Positions 1 to 13,207 of a stretch of 64,000 nt of DNA are shown here, piece by piece. Made by a program: the position numbers and the translations under genes. The notes below the pieces were generated by a model that saw only the letters and a program-made list of their open reading frames with translations, was not told the DNA's origin and ran no database searches. The DNA is from Bordetella genomosp. 11 (GTDB lineage Bacteria > Pseudomonadota > Gammaproteobacteria > Burkholderiales > Burkholderiaceae_B), in the NCBI RefSeq assembly GCF_002261215.1, contig NZ_NEVS01000004.1, positions 4,154,001 through 4,218,000 on the forward strand, given 5' to 3'. How positions within the stretch are numbered: position 1 is the first letter of the stretch; each line of letters opens with the position of its first letter.

Positions 1-1418
1 GTGCCGCGCCCCATGGGCTGCAGATCCTGGTCGCCGCACTCGGGACAGGCGCGCGGCACACGCGCCTGATAGCCGCAGTGATGGCATTGCAGGACGTGCC
101 CTCCCGGCCCCGCCCCCCGGTGCAGTACCGTGAAGGCGGTGCAGCGGGGACACTGGCTGACCCAGGCGCAGGATGCGCAATGCAGCACCGGCGCGTAGCC
201 GCGGCGATTCAGGAACACCAGGGACTGTTCGCCGCGCTCCAGCCGCTTGCCGATCGCATCGACCAATTGCGGCGACATGCCTTGCTTCATGGGCAGGCGC
301 CGCGTATCCACGAGCCGCACGGCCGGCAACTGGCTGGCCTTGGCGCGTGCCGCCAGCGTCAGGCGCAGGTAGCGGCCGCGCTCGGCCTGCTGCCAGGTTT
401 CCAGGGATGGCGTCGCCGACCCCAGCAGCACGGGGATATCGCGGTCCCGCGCGCGCCATATGGCGAGGTCGCGCGCCGAATAGCGCAAGCCATCCTGCTG
501 CTTGTAGGACGCATCATGTTCTTCATCGACGACGATCAGGCCCAGCTCCGGCAAGGGCGCGAAGATCGACATGCGGGTCCCCAGCAGTACCCGCGCCTCG
601 CCGCGCTGGGCGCGCACCCAGGCCTGCAGGCGTTCGCCATCGGAAAGGCCGCTGTGCAGCACGGCCAGGCAGTCCGGTCCCGCCACGGCTTCCAGGCGGC
701 TGCCCAGCACGGCCTGCAACTGCGGCGTCAGGTTGATTTCCGGCACCATCAGCAGCACCTGCCTGCCTTGCGCCAGGACATCCCGCGCCGCCCTCAGGTA
801 GACCTCGGTCTTGCCGCTGCCGGTAACCCCATGCAGCAGGACCGGTTTGAAACCGCGCAGGCCGCGGATGGCTTGCACGGCGGTTTCCTGCTCCGGGTTC
901 AGGACCGGTTCCACCGGCGCGACGCCGGTCTCGGCCGCCGCCTCGTCGCCGGCAGCCTCGGGCGCGCGGGCCGGCCCGCGGCGCTTCGCGTGCTTGGCAT
1001 CCAGCCGCGCGACCGGCCCCGCCCCGGAACGCTTGCCTTCGTAGGCGGACGGTTTGCGCAGGGGGGGCGGCAGGGCCGGCAGCATGACCTCGCCAAGGGG
1101 CCGGTGGTAGTAGGCGGCCGCAAAGCGCGCCAGGCGCATCCAGTCAGGCGTGAAGGCAGGAAGGTCGTCCAGGACGCGCTCTATGGGCTTGATATGGACG
1201 GGGTCGATGGAGGGCGTCTCCAGCGTATCCGTAACAATACCTACCAGGCGGCGGCGGCCGAACGGGACGATCACCCTTACCCCGGGCGCGAGCGGGCTGG
1301 AGTGGCTGTAGTCGAACGGTCCCTGCAGCGGTACGTCCAGCGCCACCCGCACCCAGGCGCCGGCTTGCCCTGGCGCCGCGCGGGGGCAATCCTGCCCGGC
1401 TGTCTCAATCATTGCCAT
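1..1418 (-). CDS. priA: Primosomal protein N' (replication restart helicase PriA), 3' end cut by window
   Basis: ATP-dependent 3'-5' DNA helicase that reloads the replisome at stalled forks. About 472 N-terminal codons are present; the family is about 700 residues, so the rest lies left of the window. Translating the minus strand gives the N-terminal 3' binding domain (LDVPLQGPFDYS), then Walker A HGVTGSGKTEVYL, the DEEH box VVDEEHDASYKQ, and the start of the cysteine-rich zinc module (HCASC, CPRC, CHHCG, CPECG) just before the edge. The start is ATG at 1418, or a second in-frame ATG at 1412; neither has a strong Shine-Dalgarno. It is read in the same direction as hemE, but 343 bases separate them, so it probably has its own promoter. 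Confidence 0.95.
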   Translation of the reverse strand, partial: MAMIETAGQDCPRAAPGQAGAWVRVALDVPLQGPFDYSHSSPLAPGVRVIVPFGRRRLVGIVTDTLETPSIDPVHIKPIERVLDDLPAFTPDWMRLARFAAAYYHRPLGEVMLPALPPPLRKPSAYEGKRSGAGPVARLDAKHAKRRGPARAPEAAGDEAAAETGVAPVEPVLNPEQETAVQAIRGLRGFKPVLLHGVTGSGKTEVYLRAARDVLAQGRQVLLMVPEINLTPQLQAVLGSRLEAVAGPDCLAVLHSGLSDGERLQAWVRAQRGEARVLLGTRMSIFAPLPELGLIVVDEEHDASYKQQDGLRYSARDLAIWRARDRDIPVLLGSATPSLETWQQAERGRYLRLTLAARAKASQLPAVRLVDTRRLPMKQGMSPQLVDAIGKRLERGEQSLVFLNRRGYAPVLHCASCAWVSQCPRCTAFTVLHRGAGPGGHVLQCHHCGYQARVPRACPECGDQDLQPMGRG

Positions 1419-1761
1419 AGGCCAAAAGCATGGGTTCCCGCATCATTCTATTTAAAGTGAATTCTCGAAGTTCCCGCTAAGCGCCTGTACTGCCTGCGAT
1501 AGAAAATGTGGCCGGAACGCCGCTGTGGATAACTTTGGGGAAAAGCCATGGCTTTTTGAATAGAGGTGCATGTACCACAACAGCGTCAAAGTGGGAAAGG
1601 AAATCTCCCAAGAGGTTTCTCTCGATAAATCAGGCACTTACATTCGGCACTCAAAAGGCACAGACTGCGATGCGCTGTCAAGGGCAAATATTCGCTGCTG
1701 TGCACAAGTCGGGAAAATCAGGCGCGGATCGCCTCTTTCCCCACCGAAGCAATCACTTACT
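1419..1761. other. Non-coding priA/hemE intergenic region
   Basis: 343 bases without a supportable gene; the short open frames have no recognisable product. The stretch is less GC-rich than the flanking genes, has runs of A, and contains a perfect DnaA-box sequence at 1524-1532. A similar but degenerate block (tgtgcacaag followed by a G/A-rich stretch) lies around 1699-1718. It most likely holds the priA promoter. Confidence 0.5.
1524..1532 (-). promoter_or_regulatory. Perfect DnaA-box sequence upstream of priA
   Basis: The minus strand reads TTATCCACA, the consensus DnaA binding site, about 105 bases upstream of the priA start. A single 9-mer can occur by chance. However, the target gene is a replication-restart helicase, so DnaA-linked regulation is plausible. 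There is no cluster of boxes and no AT-rich unwinding element, so this is not proposed as an origin. Confidence 0.4.
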
Positions 1762-2844
1762 TCATGGCAGAGCACCGTGGAACGCGCGGCTGTAGGTATG
1801 GACCTCGTCCACCAGCTCGGCTACGGCATCCGGCGGAGTAAATTGCGATATCCCATGCCCCAGATTGAACACGTGTCCGCCCTGCCCGACCTGGCCGAAA
1901 TCGTCGATCACTCGCCTGGCTTGCGCGCGCACCACCGCGGCGCCGCCGAATAGCGACATGGGGTCCAGATTGCCTTGCAGCGCCACCGCGTCGGCCACGC
2001 GCCGGCGGGCCTGGGCCAGGTTTACCGTCCAGTCCACGCCCACCGCGTCCGCCCCACAGGCGGCGATTTGCTCCAGCCACATGCCGCCCCCCTTGGTGAA
2101 GACGATCGCCGGGACCGGCCGCCCGTCCCGTTCACGCGTCAGGCCGGCGACGACCTGCCGCGTATAGGCGAGCGAGTATTCCTGGAACAGGCCATCGGCC
2201 AGTACCCCGCCCCAGCTGTCGAACACCATCACGGCCTGGGCCCCGGCGGCGATCTGCGCATTCAGGTATTCGATGGTCGCCTGCGCGTTCACGCGCAGGA
2301 TCCGATGCATCAGGTCGGGACGGCCGTAGGCCATGCCCTTGATGAGCCGATAGTCGTCGCTGCCCTTGCCTTCGACCATGTAACAGGCGATGGTCCAGGG
2401 ACTTCCGGCAAAGCCGATCAGCGGCACACGCCCGCCGAGTTCGCGGCGGATCAGGCTGACGGCGTCGAATACATAGCGCAGGCGGTCCAGGTCCGGCACG
2501 GCCAGGGCCTGCACATCCGCCTCGGTACGCACCGGGCGCTCGAAGTACGGGCCTTCTCCGGCACGGAAGTCCAGGCCCAGGCCCATGGCGTGCGGCACCG
2601 TCAGGATGTCGGAAAACAGGATGGCCGCATCGAGCGGAAACCGCGCCAGCGGCTGCAGCGTGACTTCGGTGGCGTATTCCGGATTCTGCGCCAGGCCCAG
2701 GAAAGAACCGGCACGCGACCGTGTGGCGTTGTATTCGGGCAGATATCGCCCTGCTTGCCGCATGAGCCAGACAGGTGTGTAAGGCACGGGCTCGCGCAAC
2801 AGGGCGCGCAGGAATACATCGTTTTGCAAGGCGACGGCTGACAC
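1762..2844 (-). CDS. hemE: Uroporphyrinogen decarboxylase HemE
   Basis: Cytoplasmic enzyme that removes four acetate carboxyls from uroporphyrinogen III to give coproporphyrinogen III in haem synthesis. The 360-residue product matches the family length (about 354). It shows the N-terminal signature [16 protein letters not shown] with the substrate-binding arginines, the [15 protein letters not shown] segment with the catalytic Asp, and the C-terminal [14 protein letters not shown] motif. The open frame continues upstream, but the family N-terminus begins at GTG 2844. That codon is preceded by an AAGGA Shine-Dalgarno in the minus-strand text; the upstream extension is low-complexity. The next upstream gene in the same direction ends 49 bases before it, so the two may be co-transcribed. 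Confidence 0.96.
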   Translation of the reverse strand: MSAVALQNDVFLRALLREPVPYTPVWLMRQAGRYLPEYNATRSRAGSFLGLAQNPEYATEVTLQPLARFPLDAAILFSDILTVPHAMGLGLDFRAGEGPYFERPVRTEADVQALAVPDLDRLRYVFDAVSLIRRELGGRVPLIGFAGSPWTIACYMVEGKGSDDYRLIKGMAYGRPDLMHRILRVNAQATIEYLNAQIAAGAQAVMVFDSWGGVLADGLFQEYSLAYTRQVVAGLTRERDGRPVPAIVFTKGGGMWLEQIAACGADAVGVDWTVNLAQARRRVADAVALQGNLDPMSLFGGAAVVRAQARRVIDDFGQVGQGGHVFNLGHGISQFTPPDAVAELVDEVHTYSRAFHGALP

Positions 2845-2893
2845 GATTTTCCTTGAAAGATCCACGGCCTGGATTTTACCCGGCGGGACGCCG

Positions 2894-3907
2894 TCAACCC
2901 GCCGGCTCCTTGCACGACTGGCGCGGGCGGTACGGCGCGGCATCGATATGGTGCTTGCGCATCAGCGCCCAGAAGGCGCGGCGATGCTTGGCGGAAGCCC
3001 GGGCGGCACGCGCGACATTGCCGGCATGGCGCGACAACGCGGTGCGCACATAATCGCGTTCGAAGCTATCGACGACGCGCGACTTGGCGATGCGGAACGG
3101 TTCGTCGGGATGGACGCGCGGCGCGGCCTGGATGGCCAGCAAACTGCTGTCGATGGCCTCGCGCGGCAGGCGCGGCCGGCCTTCGCCTTGCGGCAATGCC
3201 ATTCTGCCGGCCATGGGGGCGGCGGCGATGGCCCAGGCGGTGGCGCCGGCATCATGGCCGGCATAGCGCACGCCCGCTTCGCGCAGGGTTTTGCAGGAAC
3301 GCATAGCCAAGCCGGCGGCTGGTGCCGGGGCAGCTCCGTGATCGGGATCCGCGGCGTCCGCCCGGGCATCGTATGGCGCGGCAAACGCGTCGCGAGGAGC
3401 GGTGTCGGCGGTGTCCGCGGCAGCCACGTCTGGCGCGGACGGTCCGGCGAGCGGCCGGCGGCCGCCCGCCACCCGGTCGACACGGACCCTCAGCTCCTCC
3501 GGGCATAAGGGGTCGCGCACGAAATCGCACATGCCCAGGGCCAGCAGGTCCTCTACCGCCGCCGCCTTCAGGCCCCGGGCCAGGCCGATCAGCGGGGTGC
3601 GCAGGCCTCCGCGCGCGCAGGACAGCGCCGTCCGGGTCCAGCCCAGCGTGTCGGGGGCCACGGGCAACAGGCAAGCGTCGAAGCGACGCAGGGACATCGC
3701 CAGCCGGGCAAGCGAGTGCGTGGCCGCCTGCGGCCCCGAGTACGCGGCGGCCACGCCGCCGGCGGCGACCAGCAGCGCGCCGTTATCCAGCGTCACCGCG
3801 TGCAGCCGCACGCGCGCCATATGCGCCGCGTGCCGCTCCATCCATTCGTTTATCCAGCCGGTATGTTCCGGCACCATGAGTACGCCGCAATCTAGCGTCT
3901 CGCGCAT
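2894..3907 (-). CDS. Receiver-like regulator with C-terminal Fis-type helix-turn-helix, no AAA+ domain
   Basis: A 337-residue protein. Roughly residues 40-150 resemble a degenerate response-regulator receiver fold ([42 protein letters not shown]), with no convincing phospho-acceptor Asp. A long Ala/Asp/Pro-rich linker follows. The last 70 residues ([20 protein letters not shown] onward) match the Fis-like DNA-binding helix of sigma-54 activators: [17 protein letters not shown]. The central ATPase domain of such activators is absent, so it cannot act as a sigma-54 activator. The start ATG at 3907 has a strong GGAGGAG Shine-Dalgarno. It lies just upstream of hemE on the same strand. The target genes are unknown. 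Confidence 0.75.
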   Translation of the reverse strand: MRETLDCGVLMVPEHTGWINEWMERHAAHMARVRLHAVTLDNGALLVAAGGVAAAYSGPQAATHSLARLAMSLRRFDACLLPVAPDTLGWTRTALSCARGGLRTPLIGLARGLKAAAVEDLLALGMCDFVRDPLCPEELRVRVDRVAGGRRPLAGPSAPDVAAADTADTAPRDAFAAPYDARADAADPDHGAAPAPAAGLAMRSCKTLREAGVRYAGHDAGATAWAIAAAPMAGRMALPQGEGRPRLPREAIDSSLLAIQAAPRVHPDEPFRIAKSRVVDSFERDYVRTALSRHAGNVARAARASAKHRRAFWALMRKHHIDAAPYRPRQSCKEPAG

Positions 3908-4020
3908 CGCTACTCCTCCGTATTGGTCGAAGCAGCAAGCCTAGATAGCGGTGCCGTGTCCGGCAATTCGCAAAGTCCACACTGCGGCTTGTACGTAAGG
4001 GAAAGCACGCAGGAACCGGC

Positions 4021-5190
4021 TCAGGCCTTGGCCTCCCGGGCCCATGCCTTATGCCGGGCTTCCAGTTCCGCGATACGGGCGGCCGCGGATTTGCGCCGCG
4101 CGATCCACAGGTACACGCCTGTGGCCAGCACGATGATCGTGATCACATCCAGCACCGCCCAGATGATCTTGAGCGGCATGCCGGCATAGTCGCCGAAGTG
4201 CAGCGGCCTCGATACCTCCAGCGCCCGCAGGTACCACGGCATCTCCAGCTGCGTGTCCACGGCGCCGGTGCGCGCGTCCACCAGGACGGGGCTGAACAGA
4301 CGGGAAGTCAACGCGGTATCGCCGTTGAGCCAGACGAAATAGTGATACGGACTGCCGAAGGGATTGCCCGGAAACGTCACCACATTGACCTTCATCCCCG
4401 GCTGCGCCTTCTGGGCAGCGGCGTAGGCGGCATCGACGGAGCTGAGTTCCGCGGACTGCGGTGTGGATTTACCCTGGTACGGCGCCAGCAGCGTCTGCAT
4501 CGCCGTGCCCTGCCAGTACTTGAACATCGGCGTCGACAACTCATTGATGACGCCCGTGAACCCCACCACGAACGCCCACGCCAGCGTGGCGACGCCCAGC
4601 AGGTTGTGCAGGTCCAGCCATTTGATGCGGGCCGAGCGCTCGGCCCGCACGCTGCCGAACGGGATCTTCTTCATATAGGGTCCGTACAGCACCACGCCGG
4701 ACACCACGGCAATGCAGAACAACAGCCCCATGAAGCCCAGGAAGAGTTCGCCGGCCAGCCCGGCGAACATATCGACATGCAGGTGCAGCATGATCTCCAT
4801 GAAGCCGTGGCCCTCCTGTTCGGCGGGTGGGAATCGCTTCAGCAGCTCGCCCGTATGCGCGTCGAAGCGCAAGCGGTGCGCGCGATCCTGGTTTCCCAGC
4901 TCCGGGTTCAGCCCGATCACCACTTGCGGATCGTCGTCATCGATGAAGACGAATTCGACGGCGTCATCCGGATATAGCCGTTTGCTTTCCGCCACCATGG
5001 CGTCCAGGCTCGCGCGCGGTGTCCCGGGCGCGGCCTCGGCATACGGCTTGGCATCGTCCAGCCAATGATCGATCTCGTGCGAGAAGATCAGCGGCAGCCC
5101 TGTCAGGCACAGCAGCAACAGGAACACCGTGCAAACCAGGCTGCTCCACTTGTGTATTTCAAACCAGGTCTTGAGGGACAGTTTCCCCAT
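4021..5190 (-). CDS. PepSY-associated TM helix membrane protein
   Basis: A 389-residue inner-membrane protein of the PepSY_TM family. An N-terminal anchor (WSSLVCTVFLLLLCLTGLPL) is followed by a PepSY-like periplasmic segment with acidic residues (EFVFIDDDDPQVVIGL). Central helices come next (LFLGFMGLLFCIAVVSGVVL and GVATLAWAFVVGFTGVINEL), with a last helix near residue 355 (IIWAVLDVITIIVLATGVYL). Conserved His residues in HKWSS and LDLHNLLG fit the family. Relatives often sit beside TonB siderophore receptors and are thought to help reduce or release ferric iron, but no receptor is present here. A Fur-like sequence just upstream supports iron regulation. Confidence 0.85.
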   Translation of the reverse strand: MGKLSLKTWFEIHKWSSLVCTVFLLLLCLTGLPLIFSHEIDHWLDDAKPYAEAAPGTPRASLDAMVAESKRLYPDDAVEFVFIDDDDPQVVIGLNPELGNQDRAHRLRFDAHTGELLKRFPPAEQEGHGFMEIMLHLHVDMFAGLAGELFLGFMGLLFCIAVVSGVVLYGPYMKKIPFGSVRAERSARIKWLDLHNLLGVATLAWAFVVGFTGVINELSTPMFKYWQGTAMQTLLAPYQGKSTPQSAELSSVDAAYAAAQKAQPGMKVNVVTFPGNPFGSPYHYFVWLNGDTALTSRLFSPVLVDARTGAVDTQLEMPWYLRALEVSRPLHFGDYAGMPLKIIWAVLDVITIIVLATGVYLWIARRKSAAARIAELEARHKAWAREAKA

Positions 5191-5222
5191 GCTGCCGAGC
5201 TCCAGGCCGCGTCCGCGATGTT

Positions 5223-5241
5223 AATAATAAGAATCTATCTC
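5223..5241 (-). promoter_or_regulatory. Candidate Fur box
   Basis: This 19-base stretch, 33 bases upstream of the PepSY protein start, matches the GATAATGATAATCATTATC Fur consensus at 12 of 19 positions when read on the minus strand. The flanking sequence is AT-rich in an otherwise GC-rich region, as expected of an iron-regulated promoter. The call rests on eye matching only. Confidence 0.45.
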
Positions 5242-5272
5242 ACTATTGTAGTCATTTGATGCCTTGTACGGA

Positions 5273-5329
5273 ATGGTCCAGTCCCGGTGCATATTCTTGG
5301 TGCTTCACAGGGGGATTTTGTTGGACCAT
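5273..5329. promoter_or_regulatory. Inverted repeat atggtcca / tggaccat upstream of the AhpD-like gene
   Basis: Two perfect 8-base arms (5273-5280 and 5322-5329) are separated by 41 bases. The minus-strand half-site reads ACTGGACCATT. This resembles the ACTGGACYTAA half-sites of MocR/TauR-type GntR regulators, so a regulator binding site is plausible. No such regulator is encoded in the window. Confidence 0.35.
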
Positions 5330-5429
5330 CATGGCATCAAGCCGGCAGTACCCCGCCGATCCCGGACCTCACCCCGCCCGCGCATCGACGGCAGTTCCTC
5401 GCCGATCCACCCTACGACAAGGAAGTGCC

Positions 5430-5909
5430 ATGAGCCAACGCCTGAACTACTACAAAGCCAGCGCCGAAACCGCCAAGAAGTACATCGATTTCAGCCAGTC
5501 CCTGAAGAACCGCCCCGTCATCGCGGAACTCGGGCACCTCGTCACGCTGCGCGCGTCGCAGCTGAACGGCTGCGCCTTCTGCGTGGACATGCACGTCAAG
5601 GAAGGGAAAATCCACGGCGAACGCGAGCTGCGCCTGCACCACGTAGCCATCTGGTGGGAATCGCCCCTGTTCAACGAACGCGAAAAGGCGGCCCTGGCCT
5701 GGACCGAAATCGTCACGCATCTGCCTGCCCACGGCGTGCCTGACGAGGCATACGAAAGCGTGTGCGAGCACTTCAGCGAAGAGGAAGTCTCCGACCTGAC
5801 ATTCCTGATCGTCGGCATCAATGGCTGGAACCGCCTGAGCGTGGCATTCCGGCCGGTTCCCGGCTCGGCGGACGAGATGTTCGGCCTGGGCAAGGCCGGC
5901 CTGAAGTAA
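5430..5909 (+). CDS. Carboxymuconolactone decarboxylase (AhpD-like) family protein
   Basis: A 159-residue all-helical protein of the CMD/AhpD family. It carries the redox motif LNGCAFCVDMH (CxxCxxxH) near residues 47-57, typical of alkylhydroperoxidase-like members rather than true decarboxylases. The open frame extends further left, but the family N-terminus MSQRLNYYKASAETA starts at ATG 5430, which has an AAGGAAG Shine-Dalgarno. It stands alone, reading toward the ATP synthase operon, with a shared terminator between. The substrate is unknown. Relatives detoxify peroxides or act beside pyridoxamine-type oxidases. Confidence 0.88.
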   Translation: MSQRLNYYKASAETAKKYIDFSQSLKNRPVIAELGHLVTLRASQLNGCAFCVDMHVKEGKIHGERELRLHHVAIWWESPLFNEREKAALAWTEIVTHLPAHGVPDEAYESVCEHFSEEEVSDLTFLIVGINGWNRLSVAFRPVPGSADEMFGLGKAGLK

Positions 5910-5924
5910 GCCGGCCGACGACCG

Positions 5925-6060
5925 CCAGGGAACACGCGCCGCGCGTCCGCCAGGGTGAACGTCTTTTCAAGCAGAGACCCACCAGGGTGGACGCTCTTTC
6001 AAGCGCTACCCGCCAGGTTGCACGCCCGTTCAAGCGGCGCCCCTTCAAGGTGGACGCCTC
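5925..6060. repeat. Degenerate ~32-bp tandem repeat between the AhpD-like gene and the atpC end
   Basis: Units beginning ccagg occur at 5950, 5982 and 6013, with a weaker unit near 6046 (caagg) and a partial one at 5925. Each carries a common pattern: ccagg-gtg-acg, then ttcaagc. The period of 31-32 is not a multiple of three, so this is not a protein repeat. It lies downstream of a stop codon and upstream of a bidirectional terminator. Function unknown. Confidence 0.55.
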
Positions 6061-6072
6061 CACGCGAGATAT

Positions 6073-6104
6073 AAAAAAAGCCAGGCAAAAGCCTGGCTTT
6101 TTTT
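6073..6104. terminator. Bidirectional rho-independent terminator
   Basis: Perfect stem agccaggc / gcctggct around an AAAA loop, flanked by seven A on the left and seven T on the right. It therefore works in both directions. It ends the AhpD-like transcript (plus) and the ATP synthase operon (minus). Confidence 0.93.
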
Positions 6105-6214
6105 TACGAAGAAACGTACCCGCATCCGGCAGAGGCCCATCGAGCGGCCATGCCGCCGTGCCGCTGGCCCGCGGACCGCGCGGTTGCGCGGGCTGCGGGA
6201 AACGGCATGTGGGC

Positions 6215-6643
6215 TTAGTTGCGGCGGCCCGAACTTGCCCGCAGGCGACGCGCGGCGGCGGCCTGCGCCGCCAGCATGGCCAGCTCGGCTTCCACCACGG
6301 CGATATCCGCCTTGTCCTTGGCATTGCGCAAGGCTTCTTCCGCCTTCTGACGCGCGGCCTCGGCCTTGGCTTCGTCCAGGTCGGAAGCGCGGATGGCCGT
6401 ATCGGCCAGTACCGTCACGCTGCCGGGCTGGACTTCCAGAATCCCGCCGGCGACAAAGACGTTCTCTTCGCTATTGTCCTCGCGGACGATCTTCAACGTA
6501 CCCGGGCGGATTCGCGAGATCAGCGGGGTGTGGCCGGGCAGGATGCCCAGTTCGCCCGCTTCGCCAGGCAGGACCACGAACTTCGCCTCACCGGTGAAGA
6601 TCGCGGCTTCCGCGCTGACCACGTCGACATGCAGGGTAGCCAT
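6215..6643 (-). CDS. atpC: ATP synthase epsilon subunit
   Basis: A 142-residue F1 epsilon subunit that links gamma to the c-ring and can inhibit ATP hydrolysis. The beta-sandwich domain begins [20 protein letters not shown] with [21 protein letters not shown]-terminal two-helix region is rich in Ala and charged residues. The length fits the family (about 139). It is the last gene of the operon, 9 bases after atpD, and is followed by the bidirectional terminator. Confidence 0.97.
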   Translation of the reverse strand: MATLHVDVVSAEAAIFTGEAKFVVLPGEAGELGILPGHTPLISRIRPGTLKIVREDNSEENVFVAGGILEVQPGSVTVLADTAIRASDLDEAKAEAARQKAEEALRNAKDKADIAVVEAELAMLAAQAAAARRLRASSGRRN

Positions 6644-6652
6644 ACCGAATCC

Positions 6653-8128
<1,476 letters not shown>

Positions 8129-9028
8129 TCAAACGGCGGCGGCGCCCCCCACGATTTCCGAAATTTCCTTGGTGATCGCGGCCTGGCGGGTCTTGTTGTA
8201 GACCAGTTGCAGATCGCCGATCACTTTCTTGGCGTTGTCCGAGGCGGCCTTCATGGCCACCATGCGCGCGGATTGTTCCGAGGCCATGTTTTCCGCGACC
8301 GCCTGGAACATCACGCCTTCGACATAACGTTGCAGCAGATCGTCGATGACCGAGCGGGCATCGGGCTCGTAGATGTAGTCCCAGCTGTACTCGGTCTTCA
8401 GCGCCGCGATGGCGTCGCCCGCGTGGAAAGGGTCTTCCAGGTCGCCGCTGGGCAGCGGCAGCAGGCGCAGGAACACGGGCTCCTGCTTCATGGTGTTCAC
8501 GAAGCGGGTGGTCGCGACATACAGCTCGTCGATGCGGCCATCCAGGTACGCGTCCAGCTGCACCTTGATGGCGCCCAGCAGGCGATCCAGGTGCGGCTGG
8601 TCGCCCAGGCCGACTTCCTGCGATACCAGGTTTGCGCTGATACGGGTCAGCAGGCCCACGCCCTTGTTACCGAGCGCGGTGAACTGCACCTTCACGCCGC
8701 GTTCCTGGAATTCCTTCAGCTTGGACAGGGTGACACGCGACACGTTGGTGTTCAGGCCGCCGCACAGGCCCTTGTCGGTGGTCACCAGCACCACGCCCAC
8801 CGCCTTGACCTCGTCGCGCTCGATCTGGAAGGGATGGCTGTATTCCGGATTGGCCTGCATCAGGTGCGACGCGATGGCGCGCACCTTGGTGGCGTACGGA
8901 CGGCCGGCGCGCATCCGTTCCTGCGCCTTGCGCATCTTGGACGCGGCGACCATTTCCATCGCCTTGGTGATCTTGCGCGTGTTCTGCACGCTCTTGATCT
9001 TGGTACGGATTTCCTTGATTCCGGGCAT
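8129..9028 (-). CDS. atpG: ATP synthase gamma subunit
   Basis: A 299-residue central-stalk subunit that rotates inside the alpha3beta3 hexamer. The conserved N-terminal helix [20 protein letters not shown] is present, followed by DKGLCGGLN. The C-terminal helix has the family motif [18 protein letters not shown] before [19 protein letters not shown]. It is slightly longer than the E. coli protein (287). It lies between atpA and atpD in the standard order. Confidence 0.98.
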   Translation of the reverse strand: MPGIKEIRTKIKSVQNTRKITKAMEMVAASKMRKAQERMRAGRPYATKVRAIASHLMQANPEYSHPFQIERDEVKAVGVVLVTTDKGLCGGLNTNVSRVTLSKLKEFQERGVKVQFTALGNKGVGLLTRISANLVSQEVGLGDQPHLDRLLGAIKVQLDAYLDGRIDELYVATTRFVNTMKQEPVFLRLLPLPSGDLEDPFHAGDAIAALKTEYSWDYIYEPDARSVIDDLLQRYVEGVMFQAVAENMASEQSARMVAMKAASDNAKKVIGDLQLVYNKTRQAAITKEISEIVGGAAAV

Positions 9029-9132
9029 TGCGCTTTCCTGGTGAGACGGTCGGCGGCGGGGCGATCACCCCATCCGCCTGCAGGCCGGGCGCGCCGCATG
9101 GCGCCCGCCGACCTCATCACAGTCAAAATGTC

Positions 9133-10674
<1,542 letters not shown>

Positions 10675-10715
10675 GTTCAGACTCCTGGAATCCTGTTAGT
10701 CGCCTGGCTATGGGC

Positions 10716-11255
10716 TTATGCCGCCAGCGTGTCGCGCATGCGGGCCAATTGGGCTTGCACGGATGTATCGAGTACCTGGTCCCCGACGGCCACGCGGACG
10801 CCTCCGATCAGGGAGGAATCGACGGTTACATGGGGCTTGAGCTTGAGGCCGAACTTCAGTTCCAGGGCGCTCAACAAGTCCTTGACCTGTTCGGGGGTCA
10901 TCTCGAACGCACTGGTAATGTTGGCCTGCGCCGTGCCTTCGTTGCGATTCTTCAGCGCCGCGAATTGCTCGGCGATCTCGGGCAGCAGCAGCAAACGGCC
11001 GTTCTCGACCAGCAGGTCGATGAAATTGCGGGCGAATTGCGGTACTTCGCCTTGCAGCAGGCCCGCGAAGGCCTGCGCGCGTTCGGCGTCCCCCAGGCGG
11101 GGGTCGGACATGGCCTCACGGACGTCCGCATTGGCGGCGACCTGGGCCATTTGATCCACCAGGCCGGCCCAGAGGTCCAGCCCGGCCTTGTCGTCGCGCG
11201 CGGCGGCGAACAAGGCTTCGGCATAAGGCCGGGCGACAGTCGATAGTTCAGCCAT
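10716..11255 (-). CDS. atpH: ATP synthase delta subunit
   Basis: A 179-residue peripheral-stalk subunit connecting F1 to subunit b. The N-terminal helical bundle starts [18 protein letters not shown], and the C-terminal region contains the family signature [20 protein letters not shown]. It is separated by 12 bases from atpF. Length and order are standard. Confidence 0.97.
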   Translation of the reverse strand: MAELSTVARPYAEALFAAARDDKAGLDLWAGLVDQMAQVAANADVREAMSDPRLGDAERAQAFAGLLQGEVPQFARNFIDLLVENGRLLLLPEIAEQFAALKNRNEGTAQANITSAFEMTPEQVKDLLSALELKFGLKLKPHVTVDSSLIGGVRVAVGDQVLDTSVQAQLARMRDTLAA

Positions 11256-11267
11256 GACGTTTCCGGA

Positions 11268-11738
11268 TTAAAGCTGCGCCTTGAGCTGAGCCAGCAGCTC
11301 GGCATGGGCGCGGGCGTCGATCTCGCGGCGCAGGATCTGCTCCGCGCCCTTGACGGCCAGCGCGGCGACTTCGTCGCGCAGGCTGTCGCGCGCGCGCTGC
11401 ACTACCAGCTCGGCGTCCTGCTGGGCTTGCGCCACGATGCGGGCACGTTCGGCTTCCGCGTCACGGCGAGCCTGGTCGAGCAGCTGATTCGCCTGCTTTT
11501 CGGCTTCCACCATGCGGGCGTGGTTTTCGGACTTGGCAGAAGCCTCGATCAGACTGATGCGCGCCTGCGCCTGGGCGAGGTCAGCCTTGCCCTTTTCAGC
11601 CGCGGCCAGGCCGTCGGCGATTTTCTGGCGGCGCTCATCCATCGCCTTCGTCAGGGGCGGCCACACGAATTTCATCGTGAACCAGCCCAGAACGAAGAAC
11701 ACGAGCATCTGGAAAAAGATCGTCGCGTTCAGATTCAC
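11268..11738 (-). CDS. atpF: ATP synthase b subunit
   Basis: A 156-residue peripheral-stalk protein. One N-terminal membrane helix ([20 protein letters not shown]) is followed by a long charged, Ala-rich coiled coil ([20 protein letters not shown] onward). The length is identical to the usual 156. Unlike its neighbours it is preceded by a 168-base gap after atpE, which contains a perfect hairpin. Confidence 0.97.
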   Translation of the reverse strand: MNLNATIFFQMLVFFVLGWFTMKFVWPPLTKAMDERRQKIADGLAAAEKGKADLAQAQARISLIEASAKSENHARMVEAEKQANQLLDQARRDAEAERARIVAQAQQDAELVVQRARDSLRDEVAALAVKGAEQILRREIDARAHAELLAQLKAQL

Positions 11739-11767
11739 GGTCGTTTCCCTTTAACACCTTAAGGCTC

Positions 11768-11789
11768 CGGCGTTTCCTTGGAAACGCCG
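11768..11789 (-). other. Perfect hairpin in the atpE-atpF intercistronic region
   Basis: Ten-base arms cggcgtttcc and ggaaacgccg flank a two-base centre, with no T run on either side. It lies in the transcribed gap between the c- and b-subunit genes. It may mark an RNA processing or stabilising site rather than a terminator. This role is inferred from position. Confidence 0.6.
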
Positions 11790-11906
11790 TCGAGCACTCG
11801 ATACTTGCCGGTGGCAAGGCACCTATATGGACCACATCGGGCTACATATTAGGGCCAGGCGTCACCGGCTTCTTCGACCCACCGGCGTGCCGATGGGCAT
11901 GCGCCA

Positions 11907-13140
<1,234 letters not shown>

Positions 13141-13207
13141 TTATTTCCTATCCTGTTTGCTGTCGCTGGCGCGTCACGCCAGCCATTTTGAACGATTAGA
13201 AGCGTCG

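Noticed and set aside
78..1460. 460-codon plus-strand frame at the left edge
   Set aside because: Antisense to priA, whose helicase and zinc motifs are clear on the minus strand.
1419..1761. Chromosomal replication origin at the single DnaA box
   Set aside because: Only one perfect box, no AT-rich unwinding region, and neither dnaA, dnaN, gidA nor parAB nearby.
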